From the NCBI GenBank assembly GCA_016741915.1, contig JACVCS010000041.1, positions 1 to 33,900 of the forward strand: a stretch of DNA of 33,900 bases. Direction: 5' to 3'. The stretch's first letter is position 1. Every line of letters starts with the position of its first letter. A program made the position numbers and the translations under genes. Below the pieces are notes generated by a model. It had not been told where the DNA came from. It saw nothing but the letters and a program-made list of their open reading frames with translations, and ran no database searches. Positions 24,326 through 32,363 of this stretch are shown here, piece after piece. Origin of the DNA: Phycisphaerales bacterium. GTDB taxonomy: Bacteria > Planctomycetota > Phycisphaerae > Phycisphaerales > UBA1924.

Positions 24326-25824
24326 GCCTTCACCTCTTCTTCGCTGCTCAAACCGCTCTGCTGCCACTTCGCGGGAGGCACGCCCTCCATGCCGCCCTCG
24401 ATGAACGACGATGCACCCTCGCCGAGCGCCACCGACTGCTGGGCGCTGCCGGAGCCTGAGCCAGAACCGGGCGGGCCGGAGCCGCTCTCACTCCCGCTTC
24501 CGCTCGAGGAACCAGACGAACTGCCGGACCCCGACGAGCTTCCAGAGCTCGACATGGACGATCCGCTGGACTTGCCGCTGCCGGAGCCCGACCCGCTGCC
24601 GCTCGAGGAGCCTGATCCCGAGCCAGAGCCAGACCCTGATCCAGAGGCCGATCCCGAACCGGTCGCCTGCGTCGCGGGCATGTCGTTGTGGACCCACACG
24701 CCGTCGGCCAGGAAGACGTTCAGACCGGGCACATGCACCGCGACCGTGGTGACGCGATCGCCGGCGCGGCTGATCGTCTCGACTCGCTCTTCGCTGAGGT
24801 CGTGCCGCACGAGGTAGTCGCCAACGAGCACGAACTCCGCCGACACGAACCCGACCTCATCGCCGCGGCGGAGCAGCACCGGGTGTTCGGGCGTGAGCCG
24901 CAGGCGACCGTTGATGGTGATGAACCCGTCGTGCGTGCCGACCTTGACGCTGGTCACGAAGCCGGTGACCGGCGTGAGCACCGCCTCGGCCCGCTGACGC
25001 AGCCACTGGTACTGCGCCCGCCACGGCACATCACGATCCAGGCCCGCCACGTCCAGCGCCGCGACCCGATCGCCCGGCTTGAGATGCTCAATCGGCACGG
25101 TCTGCCCGGAGGCCAGACGCACCGGCGTCCCGGCCAGCACGCAGTTTGAACCGGGTCCCGAGCCACCGGGGCCAGATCCGCCCGGCCCGCTTCCCCCAGG
25201 ACCCGACCCTCCCGGCCCAGAACCGCCCGGGCCGGAGCCTCCGGGACCCGAGCCGCCCGGGCCGCTCCCGCCGCCACTGGACCCGCCCCCGCCCGCCGAG
25301 CCGCCGCCGGAACTGCCCCCTCCGGACGACCCTCCAGAGGACCCGCCCGAGGACATGCCCGAACTCGCCCCCGACGACATGCCGCTGGACGCCCCGGAAC
25401 TCATGCCCGACGAAGCGCCCGAAGAACTCATGCCAGAGGAACTGCCGCCGCCGGAGCTGCTCATGCCGCTGGAGCCTGCGCTGCTCGACATTCCCGAGGA
25501 CGACATGCCACCGCTGCTCGACGGCGTATCGCTCGGCGTGCTCGATGGCGTGTGCGTCGTGCCCGGCGTGTTGCTGGTGAACGCATCGGTGGTGTAGAAC
25601 GTCAGCGTCGGCGTCCCGCCCGGGCCGGTCGTGTAGATCACATCGCCGGTCGTCGAGTAACTCGGCGGCATGCTCGGTGTGCTGGTGGGCGTTGAGTACG
25701 TGCTATACGACGAATCCGGCGACTCCGACGGCGTCGAGTAGTTGCTCGAGCCGCCGCCCTGTGGGGCGCGGCCCGTCGCCCAGACCGGGATATAGAGGTA
25801 GTAGCGCGTGGGGCCGTCGCTCAT
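24322..25824 (-). CDS. Hint-domain protein flanked by Gly/Ser/Pro repeats
   Basis: A 500-residue protein. Residues 1-105: a short start with aromatic residues (RYYLYIPVW), then Ser/Thr/Pro-rich sequence. 106-187: SSGM/SSGG repeats. 188-226: seven GPGGS units plus GPGS. 228-380: a Hint domain with catalytic Cys228 in CVLAGTPVRLASG, block B TPEH (Thr311, His314), and a closing block FLADGVWVHN (His379, Asn380). 389-460: a Gly-Ser tract. 461-500: an ordinary tail. Hint domains catalyse N-S acyl shift and self-cleavage (inteins, Hedgehog, bacterial intein-like proteins). The residue after Asn380 is Asp, not Cys/Ser/Thr, so protein splicing is unlikely and cleavage more likely. The ATG overlaps the upstream stop (ATGA). 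A tail-fibre or adhesin role is inferred from its position in the tail operon. Confidence 0.85.
   Translation of the reverse strand: MSDGPTRYYLYIPVWATGRAPQGGGSSNYSTPSESPDSSYSTYSTPTSTPSMPPSYSTTGDVIYTTGPGGTPTLTFYTTDAFTSNTPGTTHTPSSTPSDTPSSSGGMSSSGMSSSAGSSGMSSSGGGSSSGMSSSGASSGMSSGASSGMSSGASSGMSSGGSSGGSSGGGSSGGGSAGGGGSSGGGSGPGGSGPGGSGPGGSGPGGSGPGGSGPGGSGPGGSGPGSNCVLAGTPVRLASGQTVPIEHLKPGDRVAALDVAGLDRDVPWRAQYQWLRQRAEAVLTPVTGFVTSVKVGTHDGFITINGRLRLTPEHPVLLRRGDEVGFVSAEFVLVGDYLVRHDLSEERVETISRAGDRVTTVAVHVPGLNVFLADGVWVHNDMPATQATGSGSASGSGSGSGSGSGSSSGSGSGSGSGKSSGSSMSSSGSSSGSGSSSGSSSGSGSESGSGPPGSGSGSGSAQQSVALGEGASSFIEGGMEGVPPAKWQQSGLSSEEEVKA
24445..24660 (-). repeat. Gly-Ser-coding low-complexity tract
   Basis: A 72-codon tract following the Hint domain that encodes almost only Gly and Ser (a few Ala, Met, Lys, Glu and Pro). 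As with the GPGGS repeat, codons are mixed, pointing to selection on a flexible, Ser-rich peptide linker. Confidence 0.75.
25147..25263 (-). repeat. GPGGS pentapeptide-coding repeat
   Basis: Seven consecutive GPGGS-coding units and a final GPGS, directly before the catalytic Cys of the Hint domain. The units vary at synonymous positions (Pro by CCC, CCG and CCT; Ser by TCG, TCT, TCC and AGC), so the repeat is kept at protein rather than DNA level. GPGGX repeats are the elastic module of flagelliform spider silk; the likeness is probably convergent. Confidence 0.8.
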
Positions 25825-26732
25825 CGTGCGGCCTCCTGGGGCGTGGGATTCGGTTCGTACCACCCCTGCGTGTTCACGGGCTTGCCGCACTCGGCAGACG
25901 CGGCCGCGACGGCGTCGGCGAACTCCATGCGCTCAAACACCTGCAGTTCGCTGCCGGGCGAGCAGTTCACCACGCGGAAGCGGTGCTTCTCGAAGTGCGG
26001 CTTGAGGGCTTCGAACCGCCGGGCCAGCGAGTCATACAGCACGTTGTTGTGCCGGATTGCGTTGGCGGCCCGGTTCTCGGCGAAGGCGTACTTGCGGTCC
26101 TCGGCCATCTTGAAGTCGCAGCCCAGCAGGTACACCGTCGAGAACCCGAGGTAGTGCAGGAGGCGGAGTGCGACAAGCATGACCGAGCGCTTGCCGGTGA
26201 TGCCCAAAGAGTCGGGGTTCTTGGCGTCGTTGCCCCACGGGACGCTGTCTCCAGTCAGGAACCGCTCATGGTCGAAGTGATCCGCGCGACGGAAGAACAT
26301 GACGCTGGGCATCTGGCGGACCCTGAAAGCACTGTTGCGCATCACGCCGTCAGCGCCCTGGATGCGGAGCCGCTTGTCCCACATGCACGTGGGCACGAAC
26401 TTCAGAATGCCCGGGTCCTTCCAGCCGGTATCGATGAAGCGGCCGGGATCGTCAACGCAGGTCCACAGCGTCGGGCGATGCACCGCCCACGCGTTGTTGA
26501 CTGCCATCGTGACGATGCCACGCTTGTTGAGCGCGGTGAGGTCGATCTGCGTGAGCGAAGGCCCCGACAGGATCAGGAATGCCGAACGTCCGCGGTAAAA
26601 CCCGCCGAGCGACACGGAGTCGAAGTCGGCGGTGTAGAGGCGCAGGCCATCACGCGCCGGCTTACGCGCCTTCAGCCCGGCCTGGAGCGCCGCGATGTCT
26701 GACTGGTTCTCACGCACCGCAGCACCCCCCAT
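25821..26732 (-). CDS. GPSL-motif protein (DUF115 / sialyltransferase-like)
   Basis: A 303-residue predicted cytoplasmic protein. After about 48 residues comes SAFLILSGPSLTQIDLTALN (GPSL at 57-60), then VTMAVNNAW, LWTCVDDPGRF, and near residue 200 VYLLGCDF, followed by a segment rich in His and Arg. The order GPSL, N-N-A, D-D/P and L-L-G-C-D is that of the DUF115 family and of CST-I-like sialyltransferases, which bind nucleotide-activated sugars. The exact sugar or acceptor cannot be read. The ATG at 26732 (a GTG precedes it directly) lies inside the end of the methyltransferase gene, a 23-base overlap; its stop overlaps the Hint gene start. Confidence 0.7.
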   Translation of the reverse strand: MGGAAVRENQSDIAALQAGLKARKPARDGLRLYTADFDSVSLGGFYRGRSAFLILSGPSLTQIDLTALNKRGIVTMAVNNAWAVHRPTLWTCVDDPGRFIDTGWKDPGILKFVPTCMWDKRLRIQGADGVMRNSAFRVRQMPSVMFFRRADHFDHERFLTGDSVPWGNDAKNPDSLGITGKRSVMLVALRLLHYLGFSTVYLLGCDFKMAEDRKYAFAENRAANAIRHNNVLYDSLARRFEALKPHFEKHRFRVVNCSPGSELQVFERMEFADAVAAASAECGKPVNTQGWYEPNPTPQEAAR

Positions 26733-27303
26733 CACTTCCGCCCTTGAACCGCCCGACGATGAACCGCCGCTCAGCCCGCGGGTTGATCACTGTGGCGACA
26801 CGCCCGATGCGGTCGAGCCACCAATCCAACTGACGCACCGTCGGGTGCAGACCTTCGCCGGCGACGGTGGTCTTGCTGGGCCGGGTGCAGATCGAGAAGA
26901 CGAAGTGGCCGCGCGGCTTGGCGACACGGCGCATCTCCGCGAGCACCGGGTCCACGTCCTCGGGGAGCAGATGCTCGAGTGCGTCGAAGCTCGTGACGAC
27001 GTCCGCAACGCCCGCGTGCAGCGCGGTCTTGTGCATCGGACGCACGAGGTCGGCATCCGGGAACGCGAAGTCTACACCCAGGCCGTCGATCCCCAGCCGG
27101 CGCAGATCACGCACGAGGTCGTTGCGTCCGCATCCGAAGTCCGCGACAAACCTCGGCTTGAACTTCTGGATGATCGGGACGGCAAGCTTGCCGTGGTTGG
27201 TCGAGCCGTACGTCGAGCCAGGTTTGGCGGCCAGCGCCACGTATTTGGCCCGCTCCTTCTCGCGGCGTGTGTCGAGTGTGGTTGGGGACGGGGGGGTGGT
27301 CAT
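26710..27303 (-). CDS. Class I SAM-dependent methyltransferase
   Basis: A 197-residue methyltransferase: motif I FVADFGCGRNDLV (residues 52-64), the acidic end of strand 2 in GVDFA (Asp78), motif IV-like DVVTSFDALEHLLPED (101-116), and the post-motif helix LAEMRRVAKPRGHFVFSI. This EHL...D...L.EM.RV.KPGG pattern is the Methyltransf_11/23 type, acting mostly on small molecules or sugars rather than DNA. No target-recognition region is seen. The ATG overlaps the upstream stop (ATGA). Together with three predicted sugar-active genes downstream it suggests methylation of a glycan or peptide (inference). Confidence 0.85.
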   Translation of the reverse strand: MTTPPSPTTLDTRREKERAKYVALAAKPGSTYGSTNHGKLAVPIIQKFKPRFVADFGCGRNDLVRDLRRLGIDGLGVDFAFPDADLVRPMHKTALHAGVADVVTSFDALEHLLPEDVDPVLAEMRRVAKPRGHFVFSICTRPSKTTVAGEGLHPTVRQLDWWLDRIGRVATVINPRAERRFIVGRFKGGSDGGCCGA

Positions 27304-28334
27304 TCGGCACCTCCGATGTAGAGGTTGAACTTGCGGTCTTCGTCGGCGGGGTCGGCGATTTCGATCAGGCTCATGGCCTCAAAAACCCACACCGGCTTGC
27401 CCTTGCTGTTGCGCTCGCAGGTGAGCTGCACGCACACGCCCTCGGGGATCGGCACGAGCTTGGGTTTGAGCGACCGTGCGGGCGGGCACTTGGGGAGCAC
27501 TCCCGGCAACTCGCACACCGGGCCGAGCCCGAGCAGGCCGCCGAACCCAGACCCGGGCTCGGAGTCATTCATGTGGTGGGCCTCGAACCGGTTGAGCGCC
27601 AGCCGCGTGGGATCTTCACCGCCGCTTGCGAGCTGGGACGACAGGCCACCCTCGATGGCCACATACCGGAGATAGGTCTCGCTGCCGGGGTTGCCGTCGA
27701 TCTGGGCTTCCACCCACGGGTAGCGCCAGCGGTTGCGTTCGGTGGGGATCGCCTGAGCCGCGCCGAGGATCGCCGTCACCCGCCCGGGCGACGGGCGGCC
27801 AAGTTCAAGGACCGCCCACTTCTCGCCGGTGCCATCTTCTTTCCAGAGGATCGGGATGCCACCCATGGGCGTGCTGGCCAATACCGTCTCGTCGGCCACG
27901 AGCTCGCAGGTGGTGTCGGTCTCGTTGGTGATGAAGACCCGCGCCACCGTCACGCCGGTGAGCACGCAGCGCCCGAGCTTGTTGGGCTTGATGGGCTGGA
28001 GCGCGACAACGAAAGCGGGACCGGCGGTTTCCTCCGTGGCGATGTCGCCCGTCAGCGGCGTCCGGCTCTGGAATGTTCGTTCCTGGTCGTCCTCGCCGGG
28101 CTCAACGAGCACGCCGGTGATCGCCATCGCGTGGTACGGCTCGATCTCCTCGCCGGAGTCGTTGCGGACCAGCACGATGCCGCGCTGGGCCGCTTCCACG
28201 AGCGGGCCCGCGACGGTCTCGCCGCGACCTTGACGCCGGCGCAGATCAACCGCCGCATCGACAAACGCGTTGTACGCGCCCGCGGGGAGGCGGAGTGGAT
28301 CACCGGATCGGACTTTGCGGAGGTCGTCAGGCAT
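27300..28334 (-). CDS. Putative tail-associated protein, unknown family
   Basis: A 344-residue protein I cannot assign. It begins MPDDLRKVRSGDPLRLPAGAYNAFVDAAVDLRRR, an arrangement I have met in uncharacterised proteins of phage-like regions. It then has beta-rich segments (VLVRNDSGEEIEPYHAMAITGV; GRCVLTGVTVARVFI) and a C-terminal part with several Cys (PVCELPGVLPKCPPARS; GVCVQLTCERNSKG). No signal peptide or membrane helix. It lies after the tape measure gene in the position of baseplate or fibre genes of siphoviruses. A structural role is by context only. Confidence 0.6.
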   Translation of the reverse strand: MPDDLRKVRSGDPLRLPAGAYNAFVDAAVDLRRRQGRGETVAGPLVEAAQRGIVLVRNDSGEEIEPYHAMAITGVLVEPGEDDQERTFQSRTPLTGDIATEETAGPAFVVALQPIKPNKLGRCVLTGVTVARVFITNETDTTCELVADETVLASTPMGGIPILWKEDGTGEKWAVLELGRPSPGRVTAILGAAQAIPTERNRWRYPWVEAQIDGNPGSETYLRYVAIEGGLSSQLASGGEDPTRLALNRFEAHHMNDSEPGSGFGGLLGLGPVCELPGVLPKCPPARSLKPKLVPIPEGVCVQLTCERNSKGKPVWVFEAMSLIEIADPADEDRKFNLYIGGAE

Positions 28335-28346
28335 GGTTGAAGGGAC

Positions 28347-29165
28347 TCAAATCCCCAGTGCTCCGAAGTTGGCGTCGTCGTACACGCGCTCGACGTAGGC
28401 GGCGATGGGCTTCTTGATGATCGCGCCGGACCCGGTGTCCTCCGCGTCGGCGTAGCGGACCCACAGGTACTCCCACCCCTTCTTGTTGATGCCCGTGATG
28501 GAGCCGACCGAGAGGCCGGTTTCATTGGGGCTGGCGGCGAACCGGAATGTGATCTCCCAGTCGTCGTCGGGCCCGTCCCCGCGCTTCGAGCCGCTTGCAC
28601 CGAGGAAGAGCACCTCGCCAGGAGCAAAGCCCTTGAACCCGCCAGCATTGGTCTTGCCCGTGCAACTGAAGATCGCGCCCTTGTACGCCCCGTTCACCTG
28701 CGCATCGCTGAAGTAGTGCGTCTCGGAGAACTGGTACACAGGCACGGTGATGTCCACACCATCGACACCGTCGGCGGTCACACCGATCGCGCCACCGAAG
28801 TCCGGCGCAGTTGATCCGGACGCCGCCCGCGCCTGCACCGTGTTCTTGCTCTGGGTGATGTGCTGGGTACCGCCGCCGGTCTCGAAGTTGAATGACGCCT
28901 CACTGGGCGTGGGGGTCCCGCCGCTGTCGCTGGAGCCATAGCGGACGGTCACGTCCCACAGTTGCGGACCGAGCGGTTCGATCTGCACGTTCTGCCGGGC
29001 CAGACTGTCGTAGGTCGCGGGCGAGGCAGTCTGCGCCGCGTTGCGGGCCACGAGATCATCCGCGGTGCCGCGCACGATGTACCCGAGCTCCGCAGAGGAC
29101 TGCGAGACTTGGTTCGCCTTGGTGGAGCGGCGGCTCTCGAACTTCTCAAAGACCTCAACCGGCAC
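28347..29165 (-). CDS. Putative distal tail structural protein
   Basis: A 272-residue protein with a GTG start (29165) and an AAAGGAG site about 10 bases upstream. It has an early charged region (FEKFESRRSTKANQ), a segment LARQNVQIEPLGPQLWDVTVRYG with alternating hydrophobic residues, and repeated strand-like segments later (WEITFRFAASPNE; EYLWVRYADAEDT). No known motif. Position just downstream of the tape measure gene is that of distal tail or tail-tip proteins. I know of no experimentally studied relative. Confidence 0.6.
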   Translation of the reverse strand: MPVEVFEKFESRRSTKANQVSQSSAELGYIVRGTADDLVARNAAQTASPATYDSLARQNVQIEPLGPQLWDVTVRYGSSDSGGTPTPSEASFNFETGGGTQHITQSKNTVQARAASGSTAPDFGGAIGVTADGVDGVDITVPVYQFSETHYFSDAQVNGAYKGAIFSCTGKTNAGGFKGFAPGEVLFLGASGSKRGDGPDDDWEITFRFAASPNETGLSVGSITGINKKGWEYLWVRYADAEDTGSGAIIKKPIAAYVERVYDDANFGALGI

Positions 29166-29195
29166 GAGTGATGAACTCCTTTCTTGAGGTGGGGA

Positions 29196-31190
29196 TCAGG
29201 CGAACCGCAATCCGTTGTCCACGCTGGCATCCAGCAGGCGCTTGGTGTTCTTGGCCGTCGCCTCGGTGGCGGTGGCCGTGCGTTCGGCGGCATCGCCACC
29301 GGTGCCGAGGCCCGAGACGGCAGCGGAACTGAACGTGCCGGTGACGCTGATGCCCTTGCCGATGGCTGCGCCGAGTCCCGAGAGCCGGTCCTCGAAGTCG
29401 GCCATCAGATCCCGCTGCGGGCGACCTGGTCCCTTCTCGGCGTCGGCGGCTTCTCGCTTCTTGCGGGCCTCCTCGATCGCGGCCGCGAGCTTCTGCTTGG
29501 CGGCGTCCAACGCGGTCTGCGATTCGGCGAGTCCTGCGGCCGTGTCCTTGCGCAGGGCCTCTTGGGCGTTCTCGAAGTCCTGGCCGATCGCGGCCAGCGT
29601 CGCTTCGTGCATCGCGGCGGCGTCGCGGCGCTGGGCCTCGCGTTCCTTGTCGCGTGCGGCCACCGACTGCTGGGCAGCGTTCTCCAGTTCGACGAGCCGG
29701 GATTCGAGCTGCTGGTCCACCGCCTTCTTTGCGGCTTCGACATCGAGCCCGTCATCGAACAGCCCTTGGATCTCCAGCATCCGCTTGGCGACCCACGACG
29801 ATGCTTCCTCCCAGATCATCTGGAAGCCGGTGGCGAAGTTCGTCCAGGTCTTGGAGAGGAAGGCCGTCGTCTCAATCCACGCGACCTCAAGGGCGTGGAA
29901 GACAATCTCGGCGGCGGCGAGCGCCCCGTACCACATGGAGTACGCCGTGGAGACGAAGAACTCCTTCGCGCCCAACCACGCCTTGTTCAGCGCCGCGACA
30001 CCCTGCTGCCAGATGACCTTCAGCGAAAGCCACAGAATCTCGGCTGCGAGTGCGATGTCGCCGGCGGCGAGGGCGTCGGATATGCCGCCGACCACTTTGC
30101 CGACCCAGTCGCGCAGCTCGGTGAACTTCTCCGCGAGCCACGACAGCGCCTCGCCACCCGCGCCGGTGACGACCAGCAGCGTGCCGCCCAGCGCCACGAT
30201 CGCGGCGATGGTTAGTCCGACCGGCGTGAGCACAGCGCCGATCGCGGCTCCGATCAGGCTGAACGCCGTGCCGATCCCGCTGATGACGGCAGCCACGATG
30301 CCGAGCGCCGCGCCGATGCCGGAGATGATGTAGCCCAGCCCGACGATGGCGATCCCTGCGACCGCAACCGCCGCCGCAACCTTGAGCGCCCAGACCACCG
30401 TCTCCTTGTTTGCCTTCACCCACGCCGTGGCGCTCACGACGATGCGGGTAATCCGCTCGGTCAGGTCCTTGATCGTGGGTGCGAGCGCCCCGCCGATGGT
30501 GAACACACCCTGCTTAAGGACCTTCCAAAGCGTGCCAAGTGCGTCGTTGAGTTCGGCGGCGTCGCGAGCGGTTTCCGTGCTCACCGTCAGCCCGAGCTTG
30601 CGGGCCTGCTCCTGCATCTCGTTGATGCCCGCGGCTCCGTCGGCCATGAGCGGCAGCAGCTTCGTCCCAGCCTTGCCGAAGAGCTCCATCGCCATCGCCG
30701 CTCGTAGCGCCGGGTCTTGGATCTGTGAGATGCGGTCGGCCAAGAGCTTGAACTGCTCGTCGGGCGAGAGCTTGGCGAGGTCCTGCACCGTCAGCCCCAG
30801 CCGCGAGAGAGCCTCGTTCGCACCCTTGGACCCTTGTGACGCCTCCGTGAGCGTCTTCTGCATAACGCGCAGGCCGTTTTCCAACGTCTCCATATCCGTG
30901 CCGGAGAGATCTGCGGCATACCCCAGCTCGCTCAGGGCCTCAACGCTCACACCCGTGCGAGCGCTCATCTTGTCGAGCGCATCGCCAGAATCACTGAACA
31001 CCTTCGCCGTACCGAGCAGCGCTGTGATCGCGGCGACGCCGATCCCGGCCATTTTCGTGCCGATGGACCGCAGCCCCTCGCCGAAGGCTTCGAGCTTCTT
31101 CTGGGCTGCCTTGAGTCCAGCCGACAGCTTGTCGCTGACGCCCAGCTCAATGAAAGCTCGCCCGGCTCGGATTCCCCGCGTATCGGCCAC
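29196..31190 (-). CDS. Phage tail tape measure protein
   Basis: A 664-residue protein (from the GTG at 31190, which has AAAGGG at good spacing; a TTG two codons earlier directly follows the preceding stop and is an alternative). It shows the tape measure pattern. The N-terminus is helical (GLKAAQKKLEAFGEGLRSIG), followed by the FSDSGDALDKMSARTGVSVEALSELGYAA element of the PhageMin_Tail group, then hydrophobic segments around residues 265-350, and a long charged coiled coil at about 470-610. Tape measure proteins set tail length at roughly 0.15 nm per residue, giving about 100 nm here (rule of thumb). The hydrophobic segments may insert into the host membrane during DNA delivery. Confidence 0.9.
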   Translation of the reverse strand: MADTRGIRAGRAFIELGVSDKLSAGLKAAQKKLEAFGEGLRSIGTKMAGIGVAAITALLGTAKVFSDSGDALDKMSARTGVSVEALSELGYAADLSGTDMETLENGLRVMQKTLTEASQGSKGANEALSRLGLTVQDLAKLSPDEQFKLLADRISQIQDPALRAAMAMELFGKAGTKLLPLMADGAAGINEMQEQARKLGLTVSTETARDAAELNDALGTLWKVLKQGVFTIGGALAPTIKDLTERITRIVVSATAWVKANKETVVWALKVAAAVAVAGIAIVGLGYIISGIGAALGIVAAVISGIGTAFSLIGAAIGAVLTPVGLTIAAIVALGGTLLVVTGAGGEALSWLAEKFTELRDWVGKVVGGISDALAAGDIALAAEILWLSLKVIWQQGVAALNKAWLGAKEFFVSTAYSMWYGALAAAEIVFHALEVAWIETTAFLSKTWTNFATGFQMIWEEASSWVAKRMLEIQGLFDDGLDVEAAKKAVDQQLESRLVELENAAQQSVAARDKEREAQRRDAAAMHEATLAAIGQDFENAQEALRKDTAAGLAESQTALDAAKQKLAAAIEEARKKREAADAEKGPGRPQRDLMADFEDRLSGLGAAIGKGISVTGTFSSAAVSGLGTGGDAAERTATATEATAKNTKRLLDASVDNGLRFA

Positions 31191-31196
31191 GTTCAA

Positions 31197-31634
31197 TCAC
31201 CCTTTCTTGATCGAGTTCCGCCACAAGAGCGGCAGCTTGGGCCGCTCCTTCTCCAGCGCCGGAGCCATGTACGGCCGCGGCGCGATCTTGACCTTCTGCG
31301 ATGTGAGCTTGCCGCCGCGTCTTCGGAACACGACGGTGTCGCCGCCGTACTCAAGCACACTCGGTGCCTCGCTCTTCTGGAATCCCACCGGCCCGACAAC
31401 AACGGAGTCGTTGGGCTTGTCGTACCCGAAGAGGATCAGCCGACGCAGGCTGCCCTCGTGCGAATGGGGCGGGGCCCCGGGAGGAGCCGACCCCTTGCGT
31501 TTGCGGATGCTCGTCTTCGCCGCCGTGCGGATGAACGCGCCGGCCTTGCTGAGCACCTTCCGCTTGGCGTTGTCGACCGCCGCCATGACGACGTGGCGGT
31601 CGAAGAACATGTCCTTGATCCGCATGGTGATCAC
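31197..31634 (-). CDS. HK97 gp10-like tail/neck protein
   Basis: A 145-residue basic protein. It contains AAVDNAKRKVLSKAGAFIRTAAKTSIRKR near the start, SVVVGPVGFQKSEAPSVLEYGG in the middle and RPYMAPALEKERPKLPLLW at the end; the pattern G-A..R..A..S...., V.G......V.E.G, RP.M.PAL is that of the HK97-gp10 (tail completion or neck) family. The GTG start overlaps the stop of the upstream lipoprotein gene (GTGA); an ATG three codons on is also possible. In most siphoviruses this gene lies before the tail tube gene; here it lies after the chaperone, directly before the tape measure. Confidence 0.75.
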   Translation of the reverse strand: MITMRIKDMFFDRHVVMAAVDNAKRKVLSKAGAFIRTAAKTSIRKRKGSAPPGAPPHSHEGSLRRLILFGYDKPNDSVVVGPVGFQKSEAPSVLEYGGDTVVFRRRGGKLTSQKVKIAPRPYMAPALEKERPKLPLLWRNSIKKG

Positions 31635-32125
31635 GCGCCGCTGCTCCCAGCGCCCCCGACCTGACCACCGCCGGTGCCAGCGATGGTGCTGCCCTTCTCC
31701 AGGCCCTTGTTGAACGACGCCTCCTTCTCCTTGCGGAGACGGCCGGACCCGATGAACAGACCGACGATGCCGGTGAGTGCCGGAAGAGCCGGCCCGAGCA
31801 CGGGCAGGCCGGCAACGGTCGGGCCAACGGTGTCGAGGGCCGAGAGCGTGAGTTGGCCAAGCAGCCCGCGGATCTCACCGGCCTTCTCGATGTTGCCCTT
31901 CCACTGCGCGCCGGTCGTCTGCGTGAGGTTGAACCAGTTCTGGTACTCGACCTCCGCCTCGTTGAGGCTCAGCGTCGACGGCAGGCCGGTGGTCTGCTGG
32001 ATGGTGTTGGGCGTCTTGACCTTGACGATGTCGCCAAGGTCGAGGCCGGCGCATGACGCGAGCACGAGCGCCAGCAGGATCAGGGCACCGATGTAGACGT
32101 AGTGGCGGGTCGAAAGGCTCTTCAT
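31631..32125 (-). CDS. Phage-encoded lipoprotein with second hydrophobic segment
   Basis: A 164-residue protein with a lipoprotein signal (IGALILLALVLASC, Cys25). A helical central part follows, then a hydrophobic stretch (LPVLGPALPALTGIVGLFIG, residues about 109-128), a basic segment (RLRKEKEASFNKGLEKG) and a Gly-rich end. Lysis accessory proteins (Rz1/spanin or holin types) or surface-exclusion lipoproteins have comparable layouts, but I cannot assign it to either. The ATG overlaps the upstream stop (ATGA), so it is co-translated with the tail genes, which is unusual for a lysis gene. Confidence 0.65.
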   Translation of the reverse strand: MKSLSTRHYVYIGALILLALVLASCAGLDLGDIVKVKTPNTIQQTTGLPSTLSLNEAEVEYQNWFNLTQTTGAQWKGNIEKAGEIRGLLGQLTLSALDTVGPTVAGLPVLGPALPALTGIVGLFIGSGRLRKEKEASFNKGLEKGSTIAGTGGGQVGGAGSSGA

Positions 32126-32343
32126 GCGCGAGTCTCCTTGGCGACCTCCGGCATGCGGCGGTCGATGAACACGTCTTTGAGGACCGACACGTCAACCTTG
32201 ACGGGTCGGGCGGGCTTGTTGAAGGGATCGAAGTCGGCGGGCTTGAGCAGGCGGGATCGCTTGGGATCGCGGGCGGTGTTCGCCACCACGGACATGACGG
32301 CGGCGGCGATCGACCAGTCGTGGCGCTGGCGACCGTCGAGCAT
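32122..32343 (-). CDS. Second part of tail assembly chaperone (likely made by frameshift)
   Basis: The ATG at 32343 would give 73 residues (MLDGRQRHDWSIAAAVMSVV...LLKPADFDPFNKP...). But the same frame stays open upstream and reads DVWKFIYQCAGALGIDPGPL and TLRELVA from 32424 on, with no ATG, GTG or TTG in between. WKF.YQ.AG.LG.DP..LTLREL...L.GR....W....A...N..RDP is the form of tail-chaperone extensions of siphoviruses. So this is best seen as the -1 frame extension of the gene at 32364-32879, producing a fusion of about 250 residues. The annotated coordinates give only the part after the first possible start. I did not find a classical slippery heptamer. Confidence 0.7.
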   Translation of the reverse strand: MLDGRQRHDWSIAAAVMSVVANTARDPKRSRLLKPADFDPFNKPARPVKVDVSVLKDVFIDRRMPEVAKETRA

Positions 32344-32363
32344 GGCGACCAGTTCCCGCAGCG

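Noticed and set aside
24445..25480. Repetitive DNA that at first glance could be a CRISPR or satellite array
   Set aside because: The periodicity is of 15 or 6 bases, continuous, in frame and with synonymous variation; it encodes GPGGS and Gly-Ser peptides. No repeat-spacer structure exists.
26710..27303. DNA-modifying (restriction-modification) methyltransferase
   Set aside because: No DPPY/NPPY-type motif or target-recognition domain; the motif pattern is that of small-molecule or sugar class I methyltransferases.
30346..31713. 455-codon plus-strand frame opposite the tape measure gene
   Set aside because: Ser/Ala-rich antisense frame with no recognisable domain; the minus strand carries the tape measure and gp10-like proteins.
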